Below, one piece after another: positions 11,301 to 24,011 of a stretch of 64,000 nucleotides of DNA. The notes under the pieces were generated by a model. That model was not told the origin of the DNA and made no database searches. It saw only the letters and a list, made by a program, of their open reading frames with translations. The stretch comes from Sipunculus nudus (taxonomy: Eukaryota > Annelida > Sipuncula > Golfingiida > Sipunculidae). A program made the position numbers and the translations under genes. The stretch spans positions 39,142,676-39,206,675 of the forward strand of contig CM049311.1 in NCBI GenBank assembly GCA_026874595.1, read 5' to 3'. Position 1 is the stretch's first letter, and every line of letters starts with the position of its first letter.

Positions 11301-13159
11301 TGTAAATGCATAAAAAGCAACACAGGCACGATTTTCTTGTATGTTATCTAATTTAACTTGGGGATTAGCAGTTATTTGACATTATACCATCTCTTTTGGT
11401 GGAAGACCTGCTAGACCTACTGTACCACTATCCTGTTGCCAGTCCACACATTTATATGCATATGAATGAAAACACAGCTAGTTTTGATGCATATATACAC
11501 ATGCACAGGAACACTTCTTTGGTATTCTTGTGAGAGTTTGGTTGTTTGAAGGTTACCATGGTTACTGCCCTCACAGGTTGTCTCTGTTACTTTAACATTC
11601 CACACTTTGAGAATGTTTGGGTTGTTGTTAATTGGTTTATGTTAGACTGCTTGCCTAATAAGCTCATTATTATAAGATTACAGTGTTGTTGTTCAAACCA
11701 GTTGTTTGTGTTATGTTACAAATATGTCAAATAGAGTTATTTTGATACTAACTAGTACAGGCCTCATTTTACTTAATTGTTATTTTGGCAAAATGTAGGC
11801 CAAAGGTGTTTCAGTTCAAGAAATCTTTGTTGATGGGTAAAAAATCTTCAGAATCATAACTTTGAACATATAAACATGTCATAAGCACAATAACTTATGT
11901 ATCTTCTTTGTTCTATAAGTGCAGGCCAAATTTTGTTGCTGCTTTTTCCTTTAACTGTCATAATTGTATTTGTCATATATAAGGGGTTAAGTACAAATAA
12001 TTATGATACTGCAAATATTTATCATAAACAGATTATATACATAAAACAGCCATATTGTTTATTATATTGGATTTTTAAGGATTTCTTTTCTGGAATTCAG
12101 CAATACTGCCACATGTTTATTTCAGGGAAGCTTATTTTCTTCTATTTTGCTTAATATCTACATGTATAACATCCAATGAGTATCCTTCATGGAACACCTC
12201 AGGGCACCTTTTCACCCAGTAACTGAAAGTTACCACATTACCATATGTCTGACCAACTGTGTCAAACAGAGTCAGGAGTGACCACTATTGTATACACAGT
12301 GCATTCATCCAGTTCATGCTAAACAAGGCCACCCTACAGATTAACAAATTATTGGAACTGAGTTTTTTTATATGTGAATATAGAATTATCTAAATCAGAA
12401 ATAATCATACTTTTTGTGGAAGGCTTTCTTACACAGAGAAAACCTGTGGTTGGAACTTTTACATCTTATTTAGTTGGGGTAACTCTATGATTTGAAATAA
12501 TCTCTAGTTTTGCATCCTTTCATCTTGTCAAGTTAGGAATGCATCTAAATATCACCTGAGCATTGAGGCTCATGGGCCACTTGTCATATAAAATGAATGC
12601 TGAGCTGTCAGAGAAATGTTTATGTCCTATTTGTACAATTTGATAACATGGCCATGGTGCTCTTGAAGTAAGCACTTAAGTGTATGATTGTTTTCCAGTT
12701 CACCAATGCAAATCTGGTTTTTCATGACATGTGTTCAGATATCATGACTGAAAATGAGACATTTATACCCTTTTAGTTTACTGGCACTCACTCTGTCAGT
12801 TCCTGATTGTGGCCCAAGTTAAATTGTCACAATTTAAAAATACCATTTGACAATCTTAAAGCATTTGATAAGGTATCATGAATGTACAGAAATGTTCAAA
12901 GCAGTGTTGATGAGAATGTGTTTTACTGGAAACTTCCAGGGTGTGATGCAGAAAATTAATCAAAAGAACAACTTGATGATTTAATGTTACCTCAGAGATC
13001 ACAGAGAAGACATAACATTAATTTTCCTTTGTGGAGAATCCCTGTATTTCTGCCAAAAGCCGCCAAAAGCTTCTGTCAGAATATTTTGTCAGGGTTAGAA
13101 AGGAATGTACATTTTCATTTTTGATGACATGGTTTGTTTGCCTTGATTACTGGTATGTA
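8326..13159. other. Long intergenic stretch, no gene seen
   Basis: About 4.8 kb of AT-rich DNA. There is a weak dispersed-repeat patch at 10330-10860 ('gatgaccttgac' and 'tcaaggt' phrases, as in families H and C) with a run of 16 G at 10828-10843. A decayed family E 3' end lies near 12560-12590 (CATGGGCCACTTGT). Short open frames in this stretch have no recognisable protein features. Confidence 0.4.
10828..10843 (+). repeat. Poly-G run (16 G)
   Basis: A homopolymer of 16 G within repeat-like DNA. Similar G runs occur near 49121, 53035 and 53571, and a C run near 21123. Confidence 0.85.
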
Positions 13160-13303
13160 CAGTGGAACCTCTCTGTATGGACACCTTTACTAAGGGCAGC
13201 CCCAGCTTACAGCCACTCATATGCAGTCCCTTTTTAAGGACACCTCTCTATTGCGGGCAAAATGTCTGGTCCCATCAGTGATCATGATTTGGAGGTTCCA
13301 CTG
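13160..13303. mobile_element. 144-bp MITE with TA target duplication
   Basis: The ends are CAGTGGAACCTC (13160-13171) and GAGGTTCCACTG (13292-13303), a perfect 12-bp terminal inverted repeat flanked on both sides by TA (13158-13159 and 13304-13305). TA duplication and CAGT ends are typical of Tc1/mariner-derived MITEs. The inside repeats 'ggacacct' twice and codes for nothing. The mariner assignment rests on ends and target duplication only. Confidence 0.8.
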
Positions 13304-13753
13304 TATTCATTTTGTACTCTACCAAAATATTTTGAACTTAGTTCCATACCCTAACTTTAAAAAGAAATAGTAGATGCTCAGAGAAAGAGGTTCTGAAGAC
13401 TTGCGCATCACCAAGTTAATTTGTTAGACCAAGAAGATAGACCACGTGCTTCAGACAGTGGTAGGATCTTTTACCAGGTGAAAGAAATAATCTGATGGTT
13501 GTATAAATTTGAAAATTTTGTAACAGCTGCTAAATGAATGGTTTCAGGTAATAGTACATCCAGTGTCTCTTTCTGTGTTCAACTGATAGACTGCTGGAGT
13601 AGATGTTTATACTGGATAGTTTATGTAATAATGACATGCTGATAATCATGTTTGTAATAAAGTTTAACAAGATATGGAGTATTTATGGAGTTATCATAAA
13701 AGCATAAAGTGTACAGATGTCTCATGGAAATTTCCCTTTTTGTTTTTTAAGAG

Positions 13754-16000
13754 CAAGCCCTACAGGCCTAATGCGAATCTGTGTAATGTAATAACATCAT
13801 ATAAAATCCTTCTCTGATAATACACTTGACTATTATTTGAAAAAGTACTTGATTATTTTCCCAATACATGAATGTGTCAATTATACATATACAAAGCGAG
13901 TTCTTAAAGTGTTCAGTTGGAGTACCAGTATTAAACATGCACCTGACCCAAGCCTGACATGATGTACAGTTAGCAGACAACTAGATAATTCTCATACAAT
14001 TGACAGGTCTCACTCAGGGATGTTGCCATTCTCGTTTCAGTAAATGCAGTGAGCAGATACACCATAGTGTTTGCAGAAAGAATCAGAGAAAAATTTGATA
14101 TGTACTTAAATTACAGGTGGCACCACCAGTTTGGTGTATAGGAAAGCTATCCAGGGTGTATGAACATGCACATTTTCAGGCCAATGCATAAAGCCACTTC
14201 TGAGAAATGTGCATAGATGCCATTAACAAAATTAATTGTAGGTAGTGCCACCAGTTTGGGGAATGAGAAGAAATCTGAGATATATGGACATACAAAATTT
14301 CAGACCAATAAGTCAAATCACTTCTGAGATGGGTGCATGAATGTAGACTATGCAAAAAATTATATGCCGTTCCAAGAGTTTTATGAACGAGAAAGCCATC
14401 AAAGTTGTATTGACATGCATAATTTCAGACCAATACAACAAACCACTATTGAGCTATGTGAACAGATGCACACAATGCAAAAACAAATATAGGTGGTGCC
14501 ACCAGTCTTGTGTATCAGAAATCTATCTGAGATGTATGGAGATGAGAAGTTAAGCCCAGTAGGTCAAAGTACTCCTGCAATACAGGCATAGATATACACT
14601 ACATACAGTTTGTCAATGGAACCTCCAGGCTGATGAGAAAAATTTCTAACATATATGAACAATCTATCTTACAACATGCAAAAATTTCCGGCCAACATCT
14701 CATACCACTCCTGAGATATATGTTCTTGTATATATGCTACACACAAAATATTGTAGATAGTGCCAGCAGTTTTGTTTCCAAGTAAGCTATCCAGGATGTA
14801 TGCACATGCTAAATTTCTATCTAAAAGCACTCCTGGGAAACTGCATGGATGTACACAAAGCAAAACAAATGGAGGGGGTTCAACCAGTCTTGTTTATGAG
14901 AAAGCTATCTGAGACATGTGGATATGTAAAATTTCAGGCCGATACCTCAAATCATACCTGAAATATGTGCATAGGTGTACACTAGGCAAAACTAATGCAT
15001 GTGGCACTACCAGTCTTGTATACGAGAAAGCTATCAAAGATGTACAGTAATGCAAATATTCAAATAATGACATCACCATACTGATATAAACATGAAAATG
15101 CAATATCTACAGCAGTTCTACATCAGCATTTAAATGATAGCAAAACTCCCTCTTTTAATCTCAGCACTATGTCCAAGCTATTAATGCATTCTCTCAGTGG
15201 GGGAGCCTATCTCAGATGAGCAAGAGAGTTGCCCCCAAGTCAAGCATAGCTAGGTGTGGCAACTCTAGTCACTCACTCCTTGCCCCGTGTCCAAATCTGA
15301 AGTCTGCCAGGGTTATATACAGATCCTTACAAAAATTAAAAACTTGGCCTGTTGCAAAACTAAATAAAACTGGCATCATGCCAAGGCAATTTATTGATAC
15401 ATACAGAAACATGGCCTGTTGCCAAATCTAAAAAAATTGGCAGTCTGCCAAAGCTATATATAAAAGCCTAGATCAGCTGACCAGGCATGGCTAACAATTC
15501 AGGTGTGGCTACTCCAGTGACCCAACTCTTGGTGTGTTGCCAAACCTGAAACAAAATTTATCACTATGCTAAATCTGTTTGTAGATAGTGACTAAATCTT
15601 GGCTTGTTTGCCAGATCTGAAATAGTGCTAGCATCATGACAAAACTTAATATAAACTGATAGAAATTTGGCTACAATGTTTTTTCAAGCTGATAAAGTAT
15701 ATTAATATATTTAGATTATTAAAAGATGCCTGTTGTAAGAAAATTCAGAATTGCATTTATTTTTTTCTTAGATTAATCTTACACAAGTTAAATATGGACA
15801 CCCAATTATTTATATTGCCTGTACAACACTGCTTATATACCTACAGAGCTTCAGATATATTACTTTGAACATCTTTGTAAACCCAGGTTTCTCACAATTC
15901 TTTCATGTAAAAAGTTTATCCCCATCATTTTGGTTGATATTAGTCAGAGATTACTTAAAATTGACTATCTTATAGCATGATATAATGTTTATGATTCTGT
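13754..16000 (-). mobile_element. Family F element 2 with ~120-bp tandem units
   Basis: The left end reads CAAG then CCCTACAGGCCTAATGCGAA, matching the inverted 3' terminus at 59274 (CAAGGCCTACAGGCCT). From about 14100 to 15080 there are roughly eight degenerate ~120-bp units, each with a GGTGGCACCACC-like palindrome, 'aaagctatc', 'atgcaaaatttcaggccaat' and 'ctcctgagatatg'. A second tract (15210-15670) repeats 'ttgccaaacctgaaa' and 'gccaaagctatatat'. The same order of tracts occurs at 37990-38770 and 60343-61370. The 5' end was not located; the right limit is approximate. Confidence 0.5.
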
Positions 16001-16479
16001 GCCATGTCAGATTTGTAAAGCTTCAATCTGCCAACTTGTAAGGTAAACATTTTAAGTTCAAGGTCTCATAATTCAGAAGAAAATCCCTTGAGCAATACTT
16101 TTTGAACAAACATGAACATGGAGAACTTAAAAATAATTCTTGTGCAATATTAAAAAATTAGGCACAGCAGATGTGCTGAAGAAGACCATTGTAGCCCTTT
16201 GTCTGATACTGGCTTACTTGGCCACTTGACCAAGTTCTAATAACTCTTTAAAATTTGATTAAACTATTCTTACACACTTTAGAGACCTCTATCCAAAGGT
16301 CATTATATTGAAATATTAAATAATTTGGTTTGACAGTTTTGTAAGAAAACTTTTTTGGGAGTTAAGTTTAGGTTAAAGTTAAAAAATATGACAAACAATA
16401 AGGTTTTTTTCCATATACATAAGAGAATATGTCCTACTTGTTCAAATAATATTAACAAAGAAAGAAAGAAAATCAGTGA

Positions 16480-16842
16480 CTGGGCTGTGGCGGCCATATT
16501 AGAAAATCTGATAGGTCTGTAATTCTATAGGTCTGGAGCCCTCATATGTACAAATCATCCCTGTGAATTTGGGAAAACTGAAAAATGTTGTTGTTGAGTT
16601 ATCGTGCTTGAAAGAAAACTAGGGATTGGGCTGTGGCCGCCATATTGGAATTCCGACAGATCTGTAATTCAATAGGTCTGGAGCCCTAATATTTACCAAT
16701 CATTCATGTGAATTAGGGAAAGCTGAAGTAAGTTTGTTTTGTAGTTATCGCGTGTGAAAGAAAGTGTCACTGACAAAAGGACAGAAGTATGGAAGGACAG
16801 AAAGACTGACTTACATGGTGATCACTATAGGGCACCACTTGT
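16480..16842 (+). repeat. Two ~146-bp direct units ending in CTTG
   Basis: The phrase 'gggctgtgg' followed by 'ggtctggagccct' is present at 16482 and 16628. The block ends with GGTGATCACTATAGGGCACC, a GGTG/CACC hairpin, then 'actt' and GT. This may be another 3' terminus of the CTWG class, but its 5' end was not found. Confidence 0.4.
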
Positions 16843-16965
16843 AAAGAAGGGCCCTAATAATCCTATCTTAACATCCTCTCTTATACTTCCAACAATCATG
16901 CCTCTCTTTTGACTCAGATATTCCCTACAATCCTGCCTATCTTTAGTTAAAGATATTTCCAAGGA

Positions 16966-17290
16966 TATTGCCTCAACATCCTCTGACGTATTTTCAACAA
17001 TCCTGCCTCAACATCCTCTGACGTATTTTCAACAATCCTGCCTCAACATCCTCTGAGATATTTTCAACAATCCTGCCTCAACATCATCTGAGGTATTTTC
17101 AACAATCCTGCCTCAACATCATCTGAGGTATTTTCAACAATCCTGCCTCAACATCCTCCGAGATATTTTCAACAATCCTGCCTCAACATCCTCTGAGATA
17201 TTTTCAACAATCATGCCTCAACATCCTCTCAGATATTTTCAACAATCCTGCATCAACATCCTCTCAGATATTTCCAACTATCATGCCTCT
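16966..17290. repeat. 35-bp minisatellite, about 9 copies
   Basis: The unit begins 'tcctgcctcaacatcctctg' and continues with 'a.gtattttcaacaa', a 35-base period. Small variants occur ('acgta', 'agata', 'aggta'). The pattern degrades to the right near 17300. Confidence 0.85.
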
Positions 17291-18939
17291 CTTTTTGTCT
17301 CAGATATTCCCTACAATCATCTCGCTTTCTCCATCAATGATACGGGAAGCAGAACTCAATTCAGTAAAAGGTTGTTTGATATTTTATTAAATATAAATAA
17401 ACAGGCACCTGCAATGGTTTCTTACATACCCATTTAACCTTGCACATACAGTCTGCACCTTACCAATGATCAGTCGTAAAAAGACATGACCATATAAATA
17501 ACAATACACAATCCACAAAAACACTACAGTAAGCATATATATTAATTGTATAATCTTGACAGGCATCGTATAACCCTGTTTAGAACAAATATTTTCAAAT
17601 TAAATCGGTCCATTATTAAAAGTATTTATAGTAAGAGGTAATAGTACATTTCTTTGTCTGATATATATCCATGTATTCAAATTATGACGAGTATACAGCA
17701 AAAATGACAAATATGATGAATATGATTAAATTCATATTCTGTGAATTTTTATGAATATGAGAGTCTTTAAGGCAACAAGAAGTTTACATGCATCCTGGCA
17801 CAACAAAACCAAACTGAAGCACAGTTAATGAGAAATGCAGCTAGCTACTGAATTTACAACTGACAAATTTACAAGTATCAACTGACTTTTACATGCAAAA
17901 ATATGACACATATCAGCTGACTATAATAATGTATGTAAGATTATTAGCTATAACACTTATTAGCCTTAAACACTTAGTATCAAAGTTTTATAATATTATT
18001 CATACATTTGCATTAGAAAAAAGAAGTAGATATTACTGAAACATGACAGTGATAGTGAACAGGGATAGTGATCAGAGCCTTCTTTGGTATGTTACTTGTG
18101 CTGCATACACAGGCGACAGCAACTGGGATGCCAGTGGCCTCATAACTAAACACCCAAAAAAGATTTCTGGTGTCTGAGATGCTTACCCCATGAAATACTG
18201 AAAACAGTGCACTGTTGTGAGTCAAATTTCTCCACACCCTTGAAAGAAATGGCCATGTTTAGTTAGTAACCCATGTAAATAGATGGAACTGGTTCTAAAT
18301 AGGTATATATTACTTTACTCATAGACGAGATCATATGTATATACCTGCAGCATTTATTCACATACATACTTATATACTAACAAAATGACATGTTTATGGA
18401 ACATATTATCATGTAATAAATATTCTGGCACTGTTCAAGAAAACAATATGTGCAATAACAGAAACAGCTAAAGAGAAAGATATGTCATAGTATGTACAGC
18501 ATCACAATAATGAAACCACACAAATATTTAATATCATTTATAGACACAGACTCAGGTCCAGTGTTCATGTAGAACAAAAATATTCTAATATGTTCAACTG
18601 AACAATGTCGTTGTTTATCACATATAAACACATATACCATAATAATAAATAACCAATATGACAAAATATGACATTATATTACTGAGTATATAAAAAATAA
18701 ACTTTTCTGCATTAATTGTGCAAATCAGTAGATCATTTTCACAAGGAACAGATCTTGCTATTAACTGAACACAGTGAACCACTTCAAAGATCAGTGAAAA
18801 GACACTAACATTGGTCCAACCAGTACATGTTAAAACGATCATAAATGGCTAACTTGTATATGCAGTGGAACAAAAAAAAAATAGATTAATTACACATTAG
18901 GATATAATTCAAGTTCAGTCTGAATTACATACTGGATAA
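17291..18939. other. Non-repetitive AT-rich stretch, no coding seen
   Basis: Unlike its neighbours this stretch shows no repeat phrases. On the - strand it would end with AATAAA (complement of 17389-17394), so it could be the distal 3' UTR of a - strand transcript such as bestrophin. That is speculative. No protein-like frame was recognised. Confidence 0.25.
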
Positions 18940-20953
18940 CTAGACATTTCTTGGCACCGCAGGTGCCAGAGTATCCCCAGACATAGGCCCCCCCCCCTTT
19001 AAGAATAGGCCCCCATTTTTAGCAGCATATACTGACACTTGGCATATTTATTGTTTCTTCCATCTATCAATCCACAATCTTGTTGAAGATGTTGGTCCTT
19101 TGACCTTGATCTTTTTAAAGATGAGTCCTGTGACCTTGACCTTTGACCTCATGACCCCAAAATCCATTCCGGTCTTGCTTTTCCAATGGGACATATACAA
19201 GTCAAGTTTGAAATCTATACATCAATAAGGCAGGAATTATCATCCAGAAACTAATTTTTGGACAGATGGCTCCTGTGACCTTCACCTTTGACCTTGTGAC
19301 CTCAAAAATGATAGGGTTCTTCCACTCTTGGCAGGTGAACTATATGTGCAAGATGAAAGATCTGAGATGAAATGTTTGGCTGAAAATGCATTTACTTCTT
19401 TTTAAAGATGTGTCCTGTGACCTTGACCTTTGACCTCATGACCCCAAAATCAATTTGGGTCTTGCTTTTCCAATGGGACATATACAAGTCAAGTTTGAAA
19501 TCCATACATCAATAAAAGCAGGAATTATCATCCAGAAACTAATTTTTGGACAGATGGCTCCTGTGACCTTCAACTTTGACCTTGTGACCTCAAAATTGAT
19601 AGGGGTCTTCCACTCTTGGCTGGTGAACTACATGTGCAAGATGAAAGATCGGAGATGAATTGTTTGGCTGAAAATGCATCCACAATCTTTTTAAAGAGGT
19701 TTCCTGTGACCTTGACCTTTGACCTCATGACCCCAAAATCAATTCCGGTCTTGCTTTTCCAATGGGTCAAATACAAGTCAAGTCTGAAATCCAAACACAA
19801 ATAAAAGAAGGAATTATCATCCAGAAACTAATTTTTGGACAGATGGCTCCTGTGACCTTCAACTTTGACCTTGTGACCTCAAAATTGATAGGGGTCTTCC
19901 TCTATAGGCATGTGAACTATATGTGTAAGATGAAAGGTCTGAGATGAAATGTTTGGCTGAAAATGCATCCACAATCTTTTTAAAGATGTGTCCTGTGATC
20001 CTGACCTTTGACCTCATGACCCCAAAATCAATTGGAGACTTGCTTTTTTTAATGGGACATATATAAGTCAAGTTTGAAATCAATACATCAATAAAAGCAG
20101 GAATTATCATCCAGAAACTATTTTTCGGACAGATAGCTCCTGTGGCCTTGACCTTTGACCTTGTGACCCAAAAATTGATATGGATCATCCTCTATTGGCA
20201 AGTGAGCTATATATTCAGACCTAGGATGAAAGTTTGGCTTAAAATGCATCCTCAGTATCTTTTAAGATGCCAGTCCAGTGACCTTGACCTTTGACCTCAT
20301 GACCCTAGAACCTATAGGGTTCCTACTTTAGTGGTGGGCCATACATAAGTCACGTTTGAAATCCATATGGCTATCAACACTGGAGATATCATAAGAGGTG
20401 TGTGATTTTCACCATATATGGCAATATTCAAGGTCAAGGCCACTCTCATAGGAAAGGTCATGACCCCAATTCAATTAAACATCCTCCCATAACCCATACC
20501 TATGTATATGCATAATATAAAAGAAATCTGTCCATTAGTTTTTGACTTATAATGCTCACAGTACTGTAAGGGGCAATTTTGGGGGTATTAAAGGGCACGA
20601 AAACAAGTAAAGAATAACAGGTGGCACCACCAGTTTCTGAAACATGACAACCCTATCCATGATCTTCCATCAACTTGATTTTGGGATAAATTCATGCAAG
20701 ATTTCTTGAGATATTAAAGAATTTGTGTGATTTTCCCCAAAATTGGACCTATTCAAGGTCAAGGACACTCTTCTAGTAAAGGTCATGACCTCATTTTAAA
20801 TAGGCGTCGTCCTCTTACCGATATCTATACATATACCAAGTTTGGTAAAGTTCAGTGAAATATTTTTCGGGTTATCGCGCCAACAAGATTTATATGCGGC
20901 GGCGGGACCGGTATGAAAACATAGTATCCCCCGACTTTGCCTGGGGATACAAT
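18940..20953 (-). mobile_element. Family C Helitron-like element, complete ends
   Basis: In element orientation the 5' end (20953 downward) starts TTGTATCCCCAGGC and folds with GTCGGGGGATAC. The 3' end (18940) has GGGGATAC, then GGCACC-TGC-GGTGCC (18953-18967), nine bases and CTAG, followed by T. GTATCCCCAG (18971-18980) and CTGGGGATAC (20941-20950) form a perfect 10-bp subterminal inverted repeat. The inside carries about 4.5 units of ~288 bp built around 'gtgaccttgacctttgacct' (anchors at 19186, 19473, 19762 and 20052). The unit frames are open for about 60-110 residues on both strands but look like repeat noise. No Rep or helicase is encoded. Confidence 0.65.
19081..20300. repeat. ~288-bp tandem units inside family C
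   Basis: Each unit has two copies of a 'tgaccttgacctttgacctc' type phrase, 'caatgggacatatacaagtc', 'tcatccagaaactaattttt' and 'aagatg'. Periods measured from the 'atggg' anchor are 287, 289 and 290 bases. Confidence 0.8.
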
Positions 20954-21122
20954 AAAGATGTATAACATGTATACTGCTTGTTATACAAAACAAAATAAAT
21001 AAGATTCATTAAATAAATATATTAAATTTTCGAAGAATGCTCAATAAATTTAATATTTTAAATTTTATGTCAATAAAAGTATCATATAATATTACACATG
21101 ATATAAACATGAAACATTCTTG

Positions 21123-21151
21123 CCCCCCCCCCCCCCAAAAAAAAAAAAAAA
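21123..21151. repeat. Poly-C then poly-A run
   Basis: A run of about 14 C is followed by about 15 A, immediately left of a family E-like fragment (21153-21740). Confidence 0.8.
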
Positions 21152-21152
21152 A

Positions 21153-21740
21153 GTGTCCCCTGGATCATGATGCTCAGCTGACTAGCATGACATTATTCAC
21201 TAACACCCACAACAGGAATTTAATTATCTGGAAACCAAACTGAGATTAATTAAGTTCCAATTTGATCTTGACCAATAACCTTCTGGTAAACTTTGTAAGA
21301 CACTGGATGGAATCACAGCTGAGATACAGTACTAGCTGATACCATTCATGTGATTTTGCATTCTTAAAAAAAAGGAAAATGTGTAAAAATTGTCAGTTTT
21401 TGCCACCATGCTTCAGCAGCTGATGAACCTGTCCATGATCAATGATCAAAGCATTAAGTATCATGGCAATACATGCATTGTAAATTTGATACTGAAATTT
21501 CTGTATCAAATTTCATATTATTCTTTGGCAAACAAACAAGCTCCATAACTTGAGGAATTTGGTTGCAGTGACCTAATTTCAGGTTTCAAAGGAGATTTTC
21601 AGGGACCTCTAGCAAATTTAAAGTCAGAAGTTACTAGGTCCAATCGTTACAATTTGTGACCTGTTAACAGACAACCAGATGACATGACGGCCAATGGACC
21701 AAGCGTCAAGATGATTTAGACAGCTGAGCTAAAAAAACTC
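21153..21740 (-). mobile_element. Family E element 4, partly decayed
   Basis: The left end 'gtgtcccctggatcatgatg' plus CTCAGCTGAC corresponds to the inverted 3' terminus. The right end has CAGCTGAGCTAAAAA (about 21721-21735), the inverted 5' terminus. The body contains the family phrases 'ctgatgaa', 'gacctaatttcaggttt' and 'gacctctagcaaa'. It is non-coding. Confidence 0.5.
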
Positions 21741-22701
21741 TGAACTGATGTAATTAAATAGTCCATAATCCAGGGCAACAAAGCTAAAAAAACAGTAAAT
21801 TATAGAGCCTCATTACTTCACTTTCATAAAGTTTGATTTGCATTATCGTCAATAGGGAACACCAGAATGAAAAGTACTAGAGGGGCAGAAGGGGTTAAAC
21901 CCTTGTGGCCTCTCATCTGAGATGTGTTTCAAAACCTATAGAACCCTTGCTCTTTTTAATATCAAAGGTACATAAATACTTTAAAGAAGAGAAGATAGTC
22001 CAAGAGTTTTTTTTTCTCTGAAATTTGATATTTTTTTTTAAATGCACTATTTATATATTTATAAAGCTAACCTTTTAATATCAGAGGGAAATCAGACAAA
22101 TATGGCCATTGTCTTAACAGCAAAATAATATTCCCCCCATGTCTGGACTCAATATGATTAATTCTGAAAGATATGATGCAGAGATGATGCGACAACGGTA
22201 TTTATACATAAGCACTTTAATAAATTCACATACATTCTCTCCATCATTACATGAATTAATAGACCTGGCCACTCGAAATAAAGGCATCTTTTTTATTACT
22301 CTTTCTAGACAGGACAACATCGCCCATGGGTTGCAAAGTAAATATGTTTATATTTTACTTATTTAAGTCATGAATCGCCACATCACCTTTGATAAAAGCT
22401 AATTTGTACTGGCAGACAAAATATATTTGCAAGAAATATCACATGAAATTAGGTGGACAGGGATTATAGATAATAAATTAGTATCTACAGAATAACAGAA
22501 GCTTTCATCCCAAAATGCTTAACTGCACTGTATGGGGAACATGACTTTGGAACATGAGATTCTGTGACTATGAATGTGACTCCTATGATTATGATATATG
22601 AGACTATGACTCTACAGTTCTATCATTATAACCATCACATGGCTCTATAATTCTGATTGACATCGCAATATCTCATCCATCCATCTACTGTGCACATTAA
22701 A

Positions 22702-24011
22702 CAAGTGACCAAGGGGTCATGACGCTCAGCAGACTAGGAAGACATTCACAAATGGAATTTTAACATCTGATGCCCAAATTTGTAGGTGGTATCCCCATTC
22801 AACTGAAGCATAGGTTGGAGGATATGGGTAAAAGAGACATAATTTCAGGTTTCCATGATTTTTCAGGGACCTCCCTGGATGTAAAGTTAGAAGATTCTAG
22901 ATGAAATGGTTACGATTTGTGCCCTGTAAACAGACTATCGGATCTTTGAAGGTCGTAAAAATAGAGGCAAATATTTGAAAAAAATCCAGGTGGCACCACC
23001 AGGGTGCATGAACTGATGAAACAGTCCATGATGAAAATGCATGCAAAACAATTATGGTGATCAATGCATCAGTTATTCAGATACTGGAGCTTTTGTAACA
23101 ATTTTTTAATTATGTTGGGTGTAATTCTGAGCACCACAACTAGGAGACCTTATATCAGATTTCAAAAGAGATATTTCCATGACCCCTATGGATGTCAAGT
23201 TAGAAAATTCTAGGTCTAATGGTTATGATTTATGCCCTGTTAACTCTGAGGGAACAATCTCTTTTTAAGGTCTCATAAATAGAGGGAAAAATTTGTAGAA
23301 ATTTGAAAAAAAATCTAGGTGGCACCACCAGTCTTCAGGAACTGATGAAACACTCCATGATAAATACAGATGCAAAGAATCATGGTGATCAATACATTAG
23401 TTGTTCATATACTGGAGCTTTTGTATCAAATTTTTAATTATTGGGGGGGGGCTACTTTTTAGCCCCATAGCTCAAAGGATATGGATAACAGAGACCTAAT
23501 TTCAAGTTTCCAAAGAGATTTTTCATGGGCCTCCCTGGATGTAAAGTAAAACGTTTCTCAGTCCAATGTTGTGATTTGTGCCCTTCTAATAGATGACCAC
23601 ATCTTTGAAGGTCTCAAAAATAGAGCAAATTTGCTTTAAAAAAAAACAGGAGAATTAATGTGGTGCCACCAGTCTGCAGGAACTGATGAAACATTCCTTG
23701 ATCAATAAGCTGTCAAAACATCATGGCCATCAATGCATTACGTGTTTAGATACTGGAGCTTTTGTATCAATATTTTTTATTGTTCTGGAGGGCAATTTTT
23801 GGTCCCATAGCTAAAAGCATATGGGTAACAAAGACTTAATTTCATGTTTTCAAGGAAATTTTTCATGGACCCCCCTGGATGTCAAAGAACAATATTCTAG
23901 GTCAAGGGGTTACAATTTGTGCCTGGTTCACTGATGATCAGACGGATGGACGGATAATGGACAAAGAGTGGTCACTATGGCTCAGATGACTATCAGTCAG
24001 CTGAGCTAAAA
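22702..24011 (-). mobile_element. Family E element 5 with ~340-bp tandem units
   Basis: The left end is CAAGTGACCAAGGGGTCATG and then GCTCAGC (22724-22730). The right end is GACTATCAGTCAGCTGAGC and then TAAAAA (24000-24011). The inverted GCTCAGC/GCTGAGC pair and the hairpins match the other family E copies. Between them lie three or more units, each with a GGTGGCACCACC palindrome, 'tgatgaaacactccatgat', 'atactggagcttttgtatca', and 'gagacctaatttcaggttt'. A (GGAC)-rich tract precedes the right end. No coding sequence. Confidence 0.6.

Noticed and set aside
19455-20188. Open frames of 60-110 codons on both strands
   Set aside because: They coincide with the 288-bp tandem units of family C and are repeated on both strands, which is a repeat effect and not protein coding.
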